This document shows, piece by piece, positions 25,311 through 36,963 of a stretch of DNA of 64,000 nt. Origin of the DNA: Nymphalis io (Eukaryota; Arthropoda; Insecta; Lepidoptera; Nymphalidae); NCBI RefSeq assembly GCF_905147045.1, contig NC_065896.1:2815001-2879000 (forward strand), given 5' to 3'. A program made the translations under genes and the position numbers. Position 1 is the first letter of the stretch. Each line of letters opens with the position of its first letter. A model generated the notes under the pieces. The model was not told the DNA's origin. It did no database searches and saw only the letters and a list, made by a program, of their open reading frames with translations.

Positions 25311-25779
25311 CAGACCGATTTTGGCCATGACGGCCAATCTCAAGAGAGATTAGCCAACTACGCAGTAGATATTATAGTGTAGAAGTGTGTGCGTAAACTC
25401 AGATACTCTCTATTTCCTAACTTTCATATTATATATTTTTTTTACTATTAATAGGCCAGCGTTTGACCGTTGACTTGCCTGATGTTAAGCATCGACACGG
25501 TCTAAGATGTAGCACGCTTGCCTATAAGAAACCTGTTTACTCTGGATTTGAAGACACCAACATAATCTGATAGGACGGCATGCGACACGATCGGAAAGTG
25601 TTCAGGTGCAGGACCAACGGCTCCACGTGCTTTCCGAGGCACGGGAGTGAACACACTTCCAACTTCCAGACTCCGGGCTGCTACTGAGACAGGAAAATCC
25701 AATAACTTTTTATTGGCCCAACCTGGGAATTGAACCCAGGACCTCCGGGTCGGCGGCTTTACATCAAACCACTGAGAAG
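25311..25779 (-). mobile_element. SINE family D, copy 3, interrupted by a LINE 3' end
   Basis: The tail part (GGCCATGACGGCCAATCTC) runs from 25311 to 25427. The body and head resume at 25561 and end with CAACCTGGGAATTGAACCCA (B box on the minus strand) and a damaged A box. The interruption is a separate retroelement, listed next. Confidence 0.85.
25428..25560 (-). mobile_element. LINE 3' end nested in SINE D
   Basis: On the minus strand this reads GGTGTCTTCAAATCCAGAGT through AAACGCTGGCCTATTAATAG and then eight A residues. This matches the 3' end of a common lepidopteran non-LTR family (recalled). CATA lies at both edges (25425-25428 and 25561-25564), a possible short target duplication. No coding sequence is included. 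Confidence 0.65.
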
Positions 25780-27317
25780 TGTTCGATAGGTATTCTAAAA
25801 TAACAACAAAATTGAAATAGTTTAGGATATTCGTAAATTATTTATATTATAAAACTAAATAATTAAACACCATTGAAAATGTAAATCACAAAAGTCAATT
25901 TGCACGATATTAATTTAAATTTCAATCCAGCCCAACTTCAAACTTCGTAAAAGCTCCCGTGAAACTCGACATCCGTCAGTAATTCATTTACTCGGTAATG
26001 GGTTTGATGCCCGCCTCTGTACCCTGTGCAATGTTTATCTCCTAAAATGTTCACGTTTCGATCACGCCCTCAGAGGTAAGCTCGTCACAAATGGGTTCAA
26101 ATCGTGCACCGGGGTACCATTACAGTGACAACAACGGTCCAAATAAAATGATTTGCACGATTAATAATGAATACCTTAATGTAGATGAAATTGGGGGCTT
26201 AACCATGTTACAATAGAATCCTAGAACGTTGAAATAGTCTTTCAAATCAAATCAAAATATACTTTACTCAAGTAGGCCACAGTACGGAATGCAGATTTTA
26301 CCGAGAAGAACCGGTAAGTAACTCAGTAGTTAGTCTCTTTGTTGATATATTGAACTGCCTTTATGTTAGAAGATTCGGTGTCGCGTTATTAAGAGGCATT
26401 GGTTGTATTTACAGAAAATGAAATGTAAGTTTTATTTTGTATTGACTATTAAAAGGAAGACATTGAAACTCATATTTTTTTATTCATAATTTATACTTTA
26501 AATTAAGAATATATAATTGTCATATATTATACTATGAGGAGCATTGCATAACATAGTACTTTTGAAATATTCACTTGCAAATTCGCTCAATCATAATTCT
26601 TAAAGAAAACGGTTAAAGCAGTGAATTGTAAGAATACAAATAAACGAATATTTGTACTACTTTAAATTGTATGTATATTATATACTACAATACGATATAT
26701 TTATTTGTATGTTTGTATACAAAGAACTCTGCAGTGCAGTGGATCAAGCTTTAAATCTCAACATAAACACGAGGCAACGGCCTTGCCAATAAGAAAATAC
26801 ACGAATTGAATTTTCTTCTCTAGATAAAATAACAGTATATACTATATATACTCTTATATATAACTAGCCGTGATTTGTTTATAATATTATTTGACGGTTA
26901 TTTTTCATAATGTGGAAAAACAACAGACTTATAATAATTTATGTAATAGGAACAGCGAAAAAGTAAATATTTATTAAGTAAAACAAGATAATTAAGTTAT
27001 GCGTGTATGTATTATGTATTATGTGGCCAGTATTGCTCATAGTTGTAACTTCTTGATAAATTCGATATTATGTTTTATCTATCAAAATAGACATATCTGT
27101 ATAAAAATATTTTATATGGCTATATTTACTCAAGACTTTATTCTAAATATTAACTTAAGAGCTATCTGTGAATATGGCCCGTAGGTTTATTGTAGTTACT
27201 ACCGCAATAAGATTGCATTCTACTTTAAGGTAAAGTCGATATCAAATCATACTAGATTATAATCATTTTATTTAGAAGTGTTCTTACGTACTTAAGTAAG
27301 GTTTACTATATCAATAT
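25780..27317. other. AT-rich noncoding stretch
   Basis: No gene recognised apart from the repeat copy at 26236. Confidence 0.5.
26236..26350 (+). mobile_element. Degenerate dispersed repeat fragment
   Basis: AAATCAAATCAAAATATACTT followed by ACTCAAGTAGGCC and then ACCGAGAAGAACCGGTAAG and AACTCAGTAGTTA is a recognisable, shortened copy of a very abundant lepidopteran repeat (recalled from family features). The middle part is deleted. Confidence 0.6.
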
Positions 27318-27489
27318 GTAGTGCGAGGATAAAACATCAGTGCCGTCTATAGAAGTTTGTACTCTCTACAACAGAGATGTTATCTACACATCCAAGGATA
27401 CTGGGCATCAGCAGATCGTTAGTTTGTATCTTGAGCAGTGTTTCAGAGATAACCGATGTCTGTGGAACACAAGCGTTGGCAGACGTTAA
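27318..27489 (+). pseudogene. Coding-like relic, possibly from a transposon MADF-type protein
   Basis: A frame without an ATG stays open for about 57 codons: ...VPSIEVCTLYNRDVIYTSK, then GHQQIVSLYLEQCFRDNRCL, then WNTSVGRR and a stop. The C-rich, charged composition and the block LYLEQCFRDNRCLWN look like real protein and weakly recall the 'I-x-LY-R-x-x-CLW' start of MADF domains. The stop falls inside the left arm of a perfect hairpin. Its family is not certain. Confidence 0.35.
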
Positions 27490-27529
27490 ATCTGATGAAT
27501 AGCCCGATGGTTATTCATCAGATTTAACG
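27484..27529. repeat. Perfect 18-bp hairpin
   Basis: CGTTAAATCTGATGAATA (27484-27501) and its exact reverse complement (27512-27529) enclose ten bases. In RNA the stem can extend by one G-U and two C-G pairs, leaving a CGAU loop. This looks like a microRNA-like or foldback structure, or an inverted duplication. Confidence 0.85.
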
Positions 27530-27711
27530 AGAACTCAGAAAGATCAAACTCTCAGGAAACTTGACTATTCACATGCAAAAACAAGATATATTTTGCCAGT
27601 CATACAAAAGCACTGTGAATTTATTTTGTTTCACTTTCACATTGTCAAAATCGTATTATATATATAGTGCAATATAACTCAATTAAAGTGTAAGTGTGTT
27701 TGTCTCTATTG

Positions 27712-27750
27712 GGAATGCCCGCCGTGGCCGAAATCAGTCAGGCATCCTTT
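27712..27750 (+). mobile_element. SINE family D tail fragment
   Basis: TGCCCGCCGTGGCCGAAATC matches the end of family D copies (compare GGCCGCCGTGATCGAAATCG at about 1982). Nothing else of the SINE remains. Confidence 0.5.
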
Positions 27751-27850
27751 ATATTTTAATTTAAGTTATTGGGAATCGAATTATTTCAATGTCACTTATA
27801 CTTTTGTATACAAAAGGAAGAGTATATTTAAGTGTTCCTTTTAAAATTGA

Positions 27851-27945
27851 ATTACAATGCCAATGTCTAAGGGCGTTGGTGACCATTTACCATCAAGTGG
27901 CCCATATGCTCGTCCGCCTTCCTATTCTATAAAAAAAATATATAT
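27851..27945 (-). mobile_element. Family B 3' terminal fragment with A-tail
   Basis: AATGCCAATGTCTAAGGGCG through CCTTCCTATTCTATAAAAAAA is the last about 95 bases of family B, ending in an A-rich/TA tail. Confidence 0.8.
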
Positions 27946-28050
27946 ATCTACATGTATATTATACAAAAGTGGTTTACTCGTTTGATTTGCGATGTGCTGT
28001 TTATAAATCCATCGTAAGCCTTCGTGGTAAGAGAACCTTTCTCGTGAAGA

Positions 28051-28190
28051 ACCTTCTCATTGTAGAACTCACCACTCACCCTACAAACCGGAACACAACA
28101 ATATCAAGTACTGCTGTTTTGCGGTAGAATATCTGATGAATGGGTGGTACCATCCCAGATGAGCTTGCACAAGGCCCTACCACCAGTAAA
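28051..28190 (+). mobile_element. Family B internal fragment, opposite orientation
   Basis: ACCACTCACCCTACAAACCGG through GCCCTACCACCAGTAAAG is the other part of family B, in the orientation opposite to the fragment at 27851 and about 100 bases away. Together they suggest an inversion or two insertions. Confidence 0.75.
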
Positions 28191-29671
28191 GTAAAGTAAT
28201 AAAATACAAATATAATTCTATTATAAATTATATAAATAAATAACATATTTATTTGAAAAATAATTAGGAGCCAACACCTTGGTTGCCTCGGTTTCAAGAC
28301 CTCTAAGCCTGGCCTTAATTAGATGGTCAGTCTGACAAATCGACAGACATAAGCAATTTTTTAAAGAGAATAGACGTTCAATGAAGATAGAATTGATATT
28401 ATTCAAAGAAATGCTTAGATTTTTAATTAAACTGCGGTATCGAACAAAAAACGCGTGAAAAAAGATTGGTTGTAAAAAAGAGATAACACACACACACACA
28501 CACTCACACACACACACACACAAACAAACACATGTAAACTCGCAAAAGCATAATGACTGTGCAGATTATTTTCGGATAAAATTTTCGCAAAAAAAATATA
28601 GTTATTTTAGCAGTAACTTTGCGATATCTTGCAACAGGTACACTAATAGATGTGAAATTTCAAACATATTTTTATTCTCAACACTTAATTGATTTTGCTT
28701 CTTGTAACTGTAAAGGACTTTTTATCAATGAAAATGAACAAATATTCTGTATATAAATACTATACGCTTACGTATCCATTTTCTATAACAAATTATTTTT
28801 ACAGTTTCATACAATAAATCGATTATTACAATCATAATATAATAGATTATATATAGTTATGACTTAGAAAATTCCTTTATCCCTACAAAAGTGTTGCAAA
28901 AATATAAAGCACCCTAATTTCAAACGGACGTTTTGCTAGTCAGCAGAAAGATTAAGTCATCATTATTTCATTATTGGCGTCACTTGTGATTTGTTAATTG
29001 TGTTCAATTGTGTTATTTGGATTTTTAAGAATAATTGAGTGAGTGACTTATTGAATGTCAAAAATCTACTACCGGTTCGAAAATATACATCTAAGACTTA
29101 AGAAGAACCAGCGTAAAAAACTCGACTAGGTCTTTAATTCACCTCAAAGAAGATTATTAGGTTACCAAAAAGAAAAGAATAAATATGTTAAACTGATTAG
29201 TTTTTGCGTATTTATGGGTACATAATAAAGATTTATTAAAATAGTTTTTGTTCATACATTCGAAGATACTCTGGCACCCTAAACTAGGAAGTCCGGTAAG
29301 CAGCAATGTCGACGATGGACGCAATCTATAATATTGATTTTGCTACATTTACATTTATTAATGTTTTGAACGTAACCACAAACGCAGTAGGTGTCAAATT
29401 CGTAACGTAGTAATCATTGAAATAGGTATTGAATTAATAGAATAATTATAAAGCAATCACCGAATTACTAATTAAACATGTGGCCGTCATGCATTAAGCT
29501 GATTAAATTTTTACCAAGTGGTCGGGTTTATTGATTTCAGTGCAGTTTTAAAATGTAATTGTTTTTTCTTGTTAAGAATTAGGTAAACAGATCTTAATCA
29601 AAATTAATTACTAGAACTACATAAAAATAATCATTTTTCATATGTATTATTGCTCATTTTTAGTCAATTTG
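28191..29671. other. AT-rich noncoding stretch with an (AC)n run
   Basis: (AC)n, interrupted, occupies about 28487-28522. No gene recognised. Confidence 0.5.
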
Positions 29672-29980
29672 TTTGTCAAGTGGTTAGTTTATAAGACCGC
29701 AGATCCCAAGGTCCTAGGTCAAGACAATTAGAAGTTTTTTGATTTTCCCGTCAAAGAATTGTCGAAAAAAAAAATCGCAGCCCTGAGTCTGGAGCTATTG
29801 TATACTCCGGTGCCTCGGAAAGTATGTCAAACCATTGCATATGAGTCTCCAGTCGTGTCGGATTTAACGTCCCTTATGAGAACGAGGGAACAGAGAGTTC
29901 ACCTTTGTACACTTGTGCACTAATACGTGTTTTGCACAGTGGGCTAGACTCCTTTGAAAATGGCCGAAAGCGGTCAGGAA
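29672..29980 (+). mobile_element. SINE family D, copy 4 (diverged)
   Basis: The order of segments matches family D (head with AAGTGGTTAG, body with CGGTGCCTCGGAAAG and GTCGTGTCGGAT, tail with GTGCACTAATACG and AAAATGGCCGAAAGCGGTC). The head has lost a clean B box, so this copy is old. Confidence 0.75.
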
Positions 29981-30113
29981 AACAGAATTGTTAGGATTAT
30001 CTTAATGTCATAAAATGCTGTTCGTAAGTTTTAGCTCGTGAAGGTACGTAGCCAGTATTATAACAGTCACTATTGGTACTTTTTAAAAGGTGAATCATAA
30101 TCATCATTCGACA

Positions 30114-30359
30114 AGCCGGTTGGCGTGGTTGGTGGATGTTTGCCTTTCACGCCGAAGGTTGTAGGTTCGATTCCCATCCAGGACCGATATTTGTGTGTAT
30201 GAACATGTCTATTTGTCCTGTGTCTGGGTGTAATTATCTATATAAGTATGTATTTACAAAAGAAAAATAGTATATGTAGAATATCAGTTGTCTGTTTTCC
30301 ATAGTACAAGCCTTGTACAAGCTTAATTTGGGAAAAATGTCCCAGGACATATATATTAT
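30114..30359 (+). mobile_element. SINE family C, copy 2 (with TSD)
   Basis: Begins GCCGGTTGGCGTGGTTGG (A box), has GGTTCGATTCCCATCC (B box) and ends AAATGTCCCAGGACATATAT. The flanks share GACAAGCC (30110-30117 and 30360-30367). It lacks the GATCAGATGGCC segment before the end that is present in copy 4 at 43465. Confidence 0.87.
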
Positions 30360-30700
30360 GACAAGCCCAGACGTTTTCGTCTAATAAAAAGCGAGTATAT
30401 GTTTTTTTTTATAGTTTCTGTAGCGCGCCTAATGTCATTGTAGTGCCAATAACAACCTTGACTTGATTTTTATATGACGTTATGCATTTAAAATTACCCT
30501 GCCATAATGAATATATATGCGTCACACTTTAATGTAGTTATTAAAATGATACAATATTTGTACACATTATTAATAACCCACGTTTACCATCCACAAGAGT
30601 AATATTGCTTGAATGAATGTATAATTCAAGTCTTTTACCATATGTTAAAATTTTAAAATTATTAAAATTATTACACATTAAAATTATTATACATTAAAAG

Positions 30701-30978
30701 TAACAGTGAATGTCCCACTGCTGCGCTAAGGCGCCCTCTCCTTTTTTGAGGGGAAGGTTTGGAGCTTATTCCACCAAGCTGCTCCAATGCGGGTTAGTGG
30801 AATACACATGTGGCAGAATTTCAGTGAAATTTGACACATGCAGGTATCTCCACGATGTTTTCCTTCACCGTCAAGCACAAGATGAACTCTAAACACAAAT
30901 TAAGCACATGAAAATTCAGTAGTGCTTGCCCGGGTTTGAACCCCAGATCATCGGTTAAAATTCACGCGTTCTAACCAC
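30701..30978 (-). mobile_element. SINE family A, copy 4
   Basis: Reverse-orientation copy running from GTGAATGTCCCACTGCTGCG to the B-box segment and ATTCACGCGTTCTAACCACT. The last bases of the head (GGCCATCTCGGC in other copies) are missing. Confidence 0.88.
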
Positions 30979-31610
30979 TTACAAAAAATTACTTTATGTC
31001 TATTACAATGTATCATTACCTCGATAATAAATTCATTTATCGAAATTAATAGGTATTATTTTTATAAAACAATAACAACATTTTAGCTTTCTTTATTTAA
31101 TTAACAGTTTTTCCGTAAACACGTTTTAGGGCTTAGTTTAATAAGATAATCTTACATCTACAATCTTTGGCCGCCATTTTGTCTACTCATTTTTACGTCC
31201 TCTTTATTGGTTTTTCTTTACTATAGCTAAAAAGTTAAATATGTTGATGAGTAGGAGGAGGAGTTATATTACGCCTACACTTATATCTATTATATATTTT
31301 CTCTCCGATTTAAGCCCAATAGAGGTTATATAGGCATAAATAAATAGTCATAAAAATTATTAAAATTGCTAATATTGTTTGAAGTCTGATTTGATGGGAA
31401 AATTGTTTATTTTCTTTAACTGAAGTTATAAAAATATTGGAAAAAAAATTAAAATCAATATGGCCGTCGTTATTCTTTTTGCTAGCCCACTAAGTTTGAA
31501 AGAACATTGCTTTAACAATTTATTTAAACCGTCTCGATCTTTAAAGAATTATTCGTATTTTTGATTGAAAAGTTAAATGAAATTTCCTTTCTCTCTGTTA
31601 CAACGTTGAT
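30979..31610. other. AT-rich noncoding stretch
   Basis: No gene recognised. GGCCGCCATTTTG at about 31169-31181 is a YY1-like motif. Confidence 0.45.
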
Positions 31611-31675
31611 CGTTAATTGGCAAAACTCAAGAGGCGCGATAATCGAATCAGCGATTAATGAGCCGTTTCTTTACA
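31611..31675. repeat. Short duplicated segment, copy 1
   Basis: TTAATTGGCAAAACTCAAGA then GATAATCGAATCAGCGATTA and ATGAGCC aligns in order with 32291-32352. Both contain TAATTG and TTAATGAGCC, homeodomain-type TAAT cores. Confidence 0.5.
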
Positions 31676-31814
31676 AAGACTTTATTGCTGCTACGGATGT
31701 GTAAACGATTGTTGTTCTTTGAAATATTTAATAAATAAACGAAGAAGTCATCATAATCATATATATACAATAGAGTTAATTTAATATTAGATTTAATAAT
31801 ATATACATATTATT

Positions 31815-31970
31815 CTTCGACCGACTTCGTACGGGTGAAATAATAATTTGATTTATATTCATATTTTATTTCTTTGTTAAAAAAATTGTGAAACTGTTAA
31901 CGCCAGCTACCAGGTCCAATCTAAGCCATCTAGGTCCTCAAACATACTGAAAAAAAATTGTCCAACCATT
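31815..31970. mobile_element. Degenerate dispersed repeat
   Basis: TTCGACCGACTTCGTACGGGTG followed about 90 bases later by CCAGCTACCAGGTCCAATCTAAG has the segment order of old lepidopteran LINE-derived repeats such as the one at 45815. Weakly supported. Confidence 0.3.
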
Positions 31971-32389
31971 TAGCAGGAGTTCAGTGGCATACACAGGTAT
32001 AGAAGAAGAGAAATAAAACTGATGTAATTTAAAAGGTACATACTTTGCCATAAATGTACAAAAAAAAAGCTGATAAAATTGTGTGAGAAAAAAGTGACCG
32101 ACCATAAACGTTCTAGTTTATAATATAGAATAACATACCTAATAAAGAAGAATAATAAATAGGCTTCGACATAGGAAAATATATTCAGAAATGTCATCAA
32201 GACATTATCTTTTACAGTCATTACGTTAATTTCGTTTAAATATTCTGTCTTTCTTGCCGCTGTAGTTAATGGAGGATATTTTTCAAAGCTAATTGTCGAA
32301 TGCTCAACCGTCGCGCCATTCGAGATAATCGAATCGGTGCTTAATGAGCCATTCGTAACCGCGAAATTGCAAAAATGGTCTTTCATCAA
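31970..32389 (-). other. 139-codon open frame, doubtful
   Basis: An ATG-started frame (MMKDHFCNFAVTNGSLSTDS...) whose second half is rich in F, Y, L and S, as AT-rich noncoding DNA read in reverse often is. No domain is recognised. Its N-terminal part overlaps the duplicated segment at 32291-32352. I think it is a chance frame; a gene is not excluded. Confidence 0.15.
32291..32352. repeat. Short duplicated segment, copy 2
   Basis: CTAATTGTCGAATGCTCAAC then GATAATCGAATCGGTGCTTA and ATGAGCC: the partner of 31611-31675, same orientation, with a small insertion relative to it. Confidence 0.5.
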
Positions 32390-33270
32390 TATCCCAATCT
32401 TTTTACGTTTTAAATGTTCTGTGAAAATACTAAGGTTGTTTATATTTTAACGATTACCGGCCTTACGTATAAACTTTGTTTAGTGGGGTGTTTACTTAAA
32501 CAATGCTGTCTTCTTCTTTCGAATGTCAAATCAATAATGACAGGAAGAGCGAAATATGTGTTTAACTTAACATCTGCTTAGCGACTTTTTATATGTAAGG
32601 CCTTTACGGCCTTACTTATAAAACGTCTAATTTTATAGTTAAGAAAATAAATTTGAATCTTCATATACCATAACTTATTTGTTGGGACTCGACTTCTGCC
32701 ACGGCTGAGCAAGGCTAGATTGATTTCGAATATACCTTTGTAAATATATATATGAGTATAAAATAATTTAATTACTTATTTATGATAATTAAAAAAAATG
32801 GCATATACATGTTTATCAGTATGTAATGTCTTATGTATTTTATTGTATATCTTACAAATAATGTAACATATACAATAAAATAAATTAATAAAATTACATA
32901 TTTTATATAACAAATAAATATAATAACTTTTCAAACATAAAATTAATACGTTTACAAAAAGTACTAGCGTTATACATTTAAAAAAACATGTAATAAAAAA
33001 GATAAAAAAAAAAAAAAAAAATTCATAAAAGTTAATATCAAAATAGTGACTCTTGTTTGATGGTTTTCCTTAATCTTCTATCTAAATATAAAAAGGACCT
33101 TACCTTGAAATTGCTTCTTCGTTATTAACACCTAACCTAAGCTACACATTACTACGAAGTCAGCTACGGGTCGAAAATAGATCTAAAGCATGTTTTAGAT
33201 TATATTGGACATTAAAATAAAATATACTTTGAATTATATAGTATAATAGATAGAATGAACAGTTTTCTGC
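32390..33270. other. AT-rich noncoding stretch
   Basis: No gene recognised. A poly-A run lies at 33005-33020. Confidence 0.5.
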
Positions 33271-33350
33271 AGACACGAGCAACAGAGATCGCGGCGCGCG
33301 GGGCACTGACCAAGCTTTGCACCCCGCGCCGCCCCGTGCAAAGATTATGA
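33271..33350. other. Small GC island with hairpin potential
   Basis: GATCGCGGCGCGCGGGGCAC and CACCCCGCGCCGCCCCGTGC form a sharply GC-rich 60-base island. Arms CTTTGCAC and GTGCAAAG enclose 13 C/G bases at 33315-33343. Its origin is unknown: it could be a transposon end, an insulator-like element or a gene-conversion relic. Confidence 0.5.
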
Positions 33351-33715
33351 AGCATTCAGCTGAAAAGGTTATACGTTTTCAGAATAACGTATAATGTACT
33401 ATTATTAAAAAAAAAGAAAATTCGATGTATTGTATTTTTTTAAATCGATATTTTAATCTATTTCAAAATATATTTATATGTAAAGAACTAATATTATTCT
33501 TTTATTGCTTAGATTTCATTTCATAGTTTAATCTAAGCAATATCTACATATATACTGTTTTTGCTTAATAAACAGATTAAAAAGTACAGCGCGAATTCAA
33601 AACTAAAATTAAACCGCCTTGTTACGATAGAAAACAGGATTTGCAGATTATTTTTTAACAAAATTTAACACACAGCATCCTATGTAACAATTTTTGACAC
33701 ATCTGTTGTTTAATC
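33351..33715. other. AT-rich noncoding stretch
   Basis: Nothing recognised. Confidence 0.5.
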
Positions 33716-33810
33716 TGTGCGCGTAACTGAGGGCGGGCGGTATTCGATACTGCGCGAGCCACGCGGAAACCGCTCGCCCTTTCCGAGTCTTTGTTTTGCC
33801 TGACAAGCAC
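33716..33810. other. Second GC-rich segment with imperfect inverted repeat
   Basis: GGGCGGGCGGT and ACCGCTCGCCC, one mismatch, lie about 30 bases apart within a GC-rich block. It sits about 400 bases from the island at 33271. No coding signature. Confidence 0.4.
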
Positions 33811-36800
33811 TACAATTATTCGTGATTACAAAACATTCTATTTCCCACCAATATTGATAGGATCCTATGCGTGAATAGCTCTTTAAGATTCCGGATATAT
33901 TATTGATATGAAAAAAAAATGAAGTAAATATGAATTGGAGGAACAGAAAAAAATATTTTGTTATATTTCACATGGTTAAAACATTAGAAGTAAAGTAAAG
34001 TAGATATAAGGAAATCATTCTTATTTTATTACGGTCTGGCTTTGCTGTTTTCATTTTAAACCATGACTTTTACTTTGGAGTCAAGATTAACTATCCTATT
34101 GTTCTGGAAATTAGACTTTTCAATAGAATTTCTTACAACGCTGGAAGAGCATTTGTTAATTGTAGTCTCAATCTAAAAGAAATTCAAAACTCTAAGTAAT
34201 ATGGAGCCAAAAGAAAAAAAAAGTTTAATAATGAACATATAAATTAAAAATGCATTCATTCAAAGTATTATTAATCCAATTTCATATAAATCGCAGGATA
34301 ATTCAAATTGTTAAAATTACGTGGACTTTTGAAATTATATTTTTGCCATAAATTATGATTGCAACACAGACAATATATGTATAATAAAATTTTATTTTAA
34401 AGACACCAAAAAATTAGCAAAATAATTATAATTTTAAATAAAAATAATTTTTAAGTTAATGTTTTTTCTTCCCTTTGAAACATAATATATTTGACAGATG
34501 TCTGATAAATTAAGATTTGAAAAGGTTCAGCTATCAAACTATTTTTTAACGTTCACAATGACCCAAAACAAAATGGAGCGTCGATATTGCCCTTGGCTTA
34601 CGTTACTGGCACACCCACATTAATTGTATAATATTGAATACATAGAAGTATATATTGGATCTTGAATAATATCCACCAATGTATATACTGTAATATCCGC
34701 CAATTCTCATATTTCAAATGTTTTAATTATTTTAATGAATCGAATGAGAGCGAAACCAAGGTTAAGCACTGTTACTCTATTAAATACTCAAGTTAACCAT
34801 GAAGTAAAAATAAATATGTTAAGTTGTCAGAAATGAAAGCTGTTTATTAACCTACTAATCCAGAACGAAGTTTAATAGGTTAAGCTCAAGCCACATGAAA
34901 AAAAAGTCGAAAACGTTTTTCTTGCAACGAAACATTTTACGATATTTTTACATTTTGTATTGCGAACTTATATAACCTCGGTTTTACAGCATGAAACTAA
35001 TTTAGGTTAATGTAATAATATTAAGTTTTTAATATGAAAATAAAAGTTAAAATAGGCAAAACAGTGATGTCCTAGAAATCTAGAAACGAATGGTATTAGT
35101 TATATAATATTATTTGGAAAAAAAATTGAATGTATTATTTTATTAAATATATACAAGAAGATAACTATGACTCGAAATATGTTATAGAAATATATATTTC
35201 GTAGTAATTTTCAGTTCATAAAGATAAAATAAGCGATAGTATTTCAAACATGTGCGAACATTAATCTTACTTTCTGAGAAGAAGCGTTCCATATTCACGG
35301 GGAATCGTCTGTTGCAAGCTTAAAATGTTCATGAAAAGTTAGCAACATTTTTTATATTTAATTGATTATCTACACTAATACAAAAAAACTAAAGGCTTGT
35401 AACTTTAAACCTACTAATCCCATGAATTCTACATCCGATTTTACATATTTTTTATACTAGACAACTCGTTAAATACAAAAATGTATATACCTATAGTTTT
35501 ATAATCTACGCTACGATTTAACTAGTTGTAACTAGTTAGTGATACACATCGAGTGAAAGTACTTAAAAAAATAAACAGATGTTTAGTAAACAATATAAGT
35601 TAGTATCAGCGATGATATTGAGTGATATATAAAAACAATTGAACTACATTACGAATCTCCTCCTTTTCAAAAGTTTCTTTATAAAATATTAGTTTTTTTT
35701 GTAAGTGACGATTCTGCTTAGTAGATTGTGTGTCTCTAAACTAAATTAATTTAATATTTTTAATATATATAGGTTATTCTCCTGTTTTACAGTGCAAGTC
35801 TTAATGAAGAATATAAGCTTCAGTTTCCGAACCGCTGAACAAAGTAATATTAAGTAATATTACTATTCTGAATTGGTATTGGGTCTATATTATATGCTGT
35901 TATTATTCGACCAATGAGAGTTCTGTATTTGAGAAGCTAGAGTTTAGTCTTTGTGGTTTGTCAAACTTGTATGAACGTTATGTACAAAATTAGTACTATA
36001 AACTATTAGCAATGTACTTAGCTTAGCAAGATACTTGATACTTTACGAAATTTAATTCAACAAGTATTATATTCCGCAATTAATTAATATATTATAACGA
36101 GCATAATATAATATATTATACCTTGCTTGGGAAGAAGTTTTGGCTTCTGTTAATCCGTTAACCCTCTATGGAGTGACACTGTGGTTTAAGTTTTAAATCC
36201 CTTTTATTGCAAGAAGAAAAGATGTTATATAATGGTTTTAAGTTCAAGATTTATATAATACAAGCAGTTTTGTTATATGGCAATATACATAATTATGCAA
36301 CAAAATATAGTATAAAGCTCGAATATTATTAATCTTTAAATTATTTCTAAATATAATCCAAACGAAGAGATTTTTAAATATTATTACACTTTCATAATTC
36401 AACGATTTCTTTTAAATTTGAAGTGACCATTTTGGATTTAAAAACCATTACATTAATACCTTCTTTGTTGCAAGTTAAAAATTAGCGTTGTATAAAATGG
36501 CTTTTTTCCACTTTATCACAATTCATCATTCGTTCCCCATCCGAACATTTCCGCCTCAGAATAACGATAAGTGGCTCTGTCATAAAGACCACTGGACCAA
36601 TCACAACGACTTATTCCGGTTCGTTCGTTCAATCGATATTAAAGTGAAGTCGAAATACGCTAACAGTTCATTATACTGACTGGTATTTAAAAAAAATGTA
36701 TCAGCTCATTCTAATTGCTTAAACATTACTTCAAAGGTACGGCTAATATATTTTCAAGTACGAGAATATTAAATTTAGTTTCACTTGATCACAGCGTAAA

Positions 36801-36963
36801 AAAGGTAATATATTTATTAATAATAATAAATTATAAGGTATTCGCTTCAAACACAATTGACTGCTATAACAATTAAAAATGTTAATATAATCCGACTAGA
36901 CGTAATAGCTCCATTGTCAACAATCGAAACAAATGGACTTGTATTTATAATTGCCTTTTTTTT
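33811..36963. other. AT-rich noncoding stretch
   Basis: No gene recognised. A 63-codon frame at 36488-36679 lies in a slightly less AT-rich block and has no recognisable motif. Confidence 0.5.

Noticed and set aside
28487..28523. CRISPR-like or coding VCVCVC frame at the (AC)n run
   Set aside because: A simple dinucleotide repeat; no array structure and a eukaryotic context.
30710..30892. Open frames of the MSHCCAKAPSPF type (30710, 19191)
   Set aside because: These are reverse-strand readings of SINE family A, not genes.
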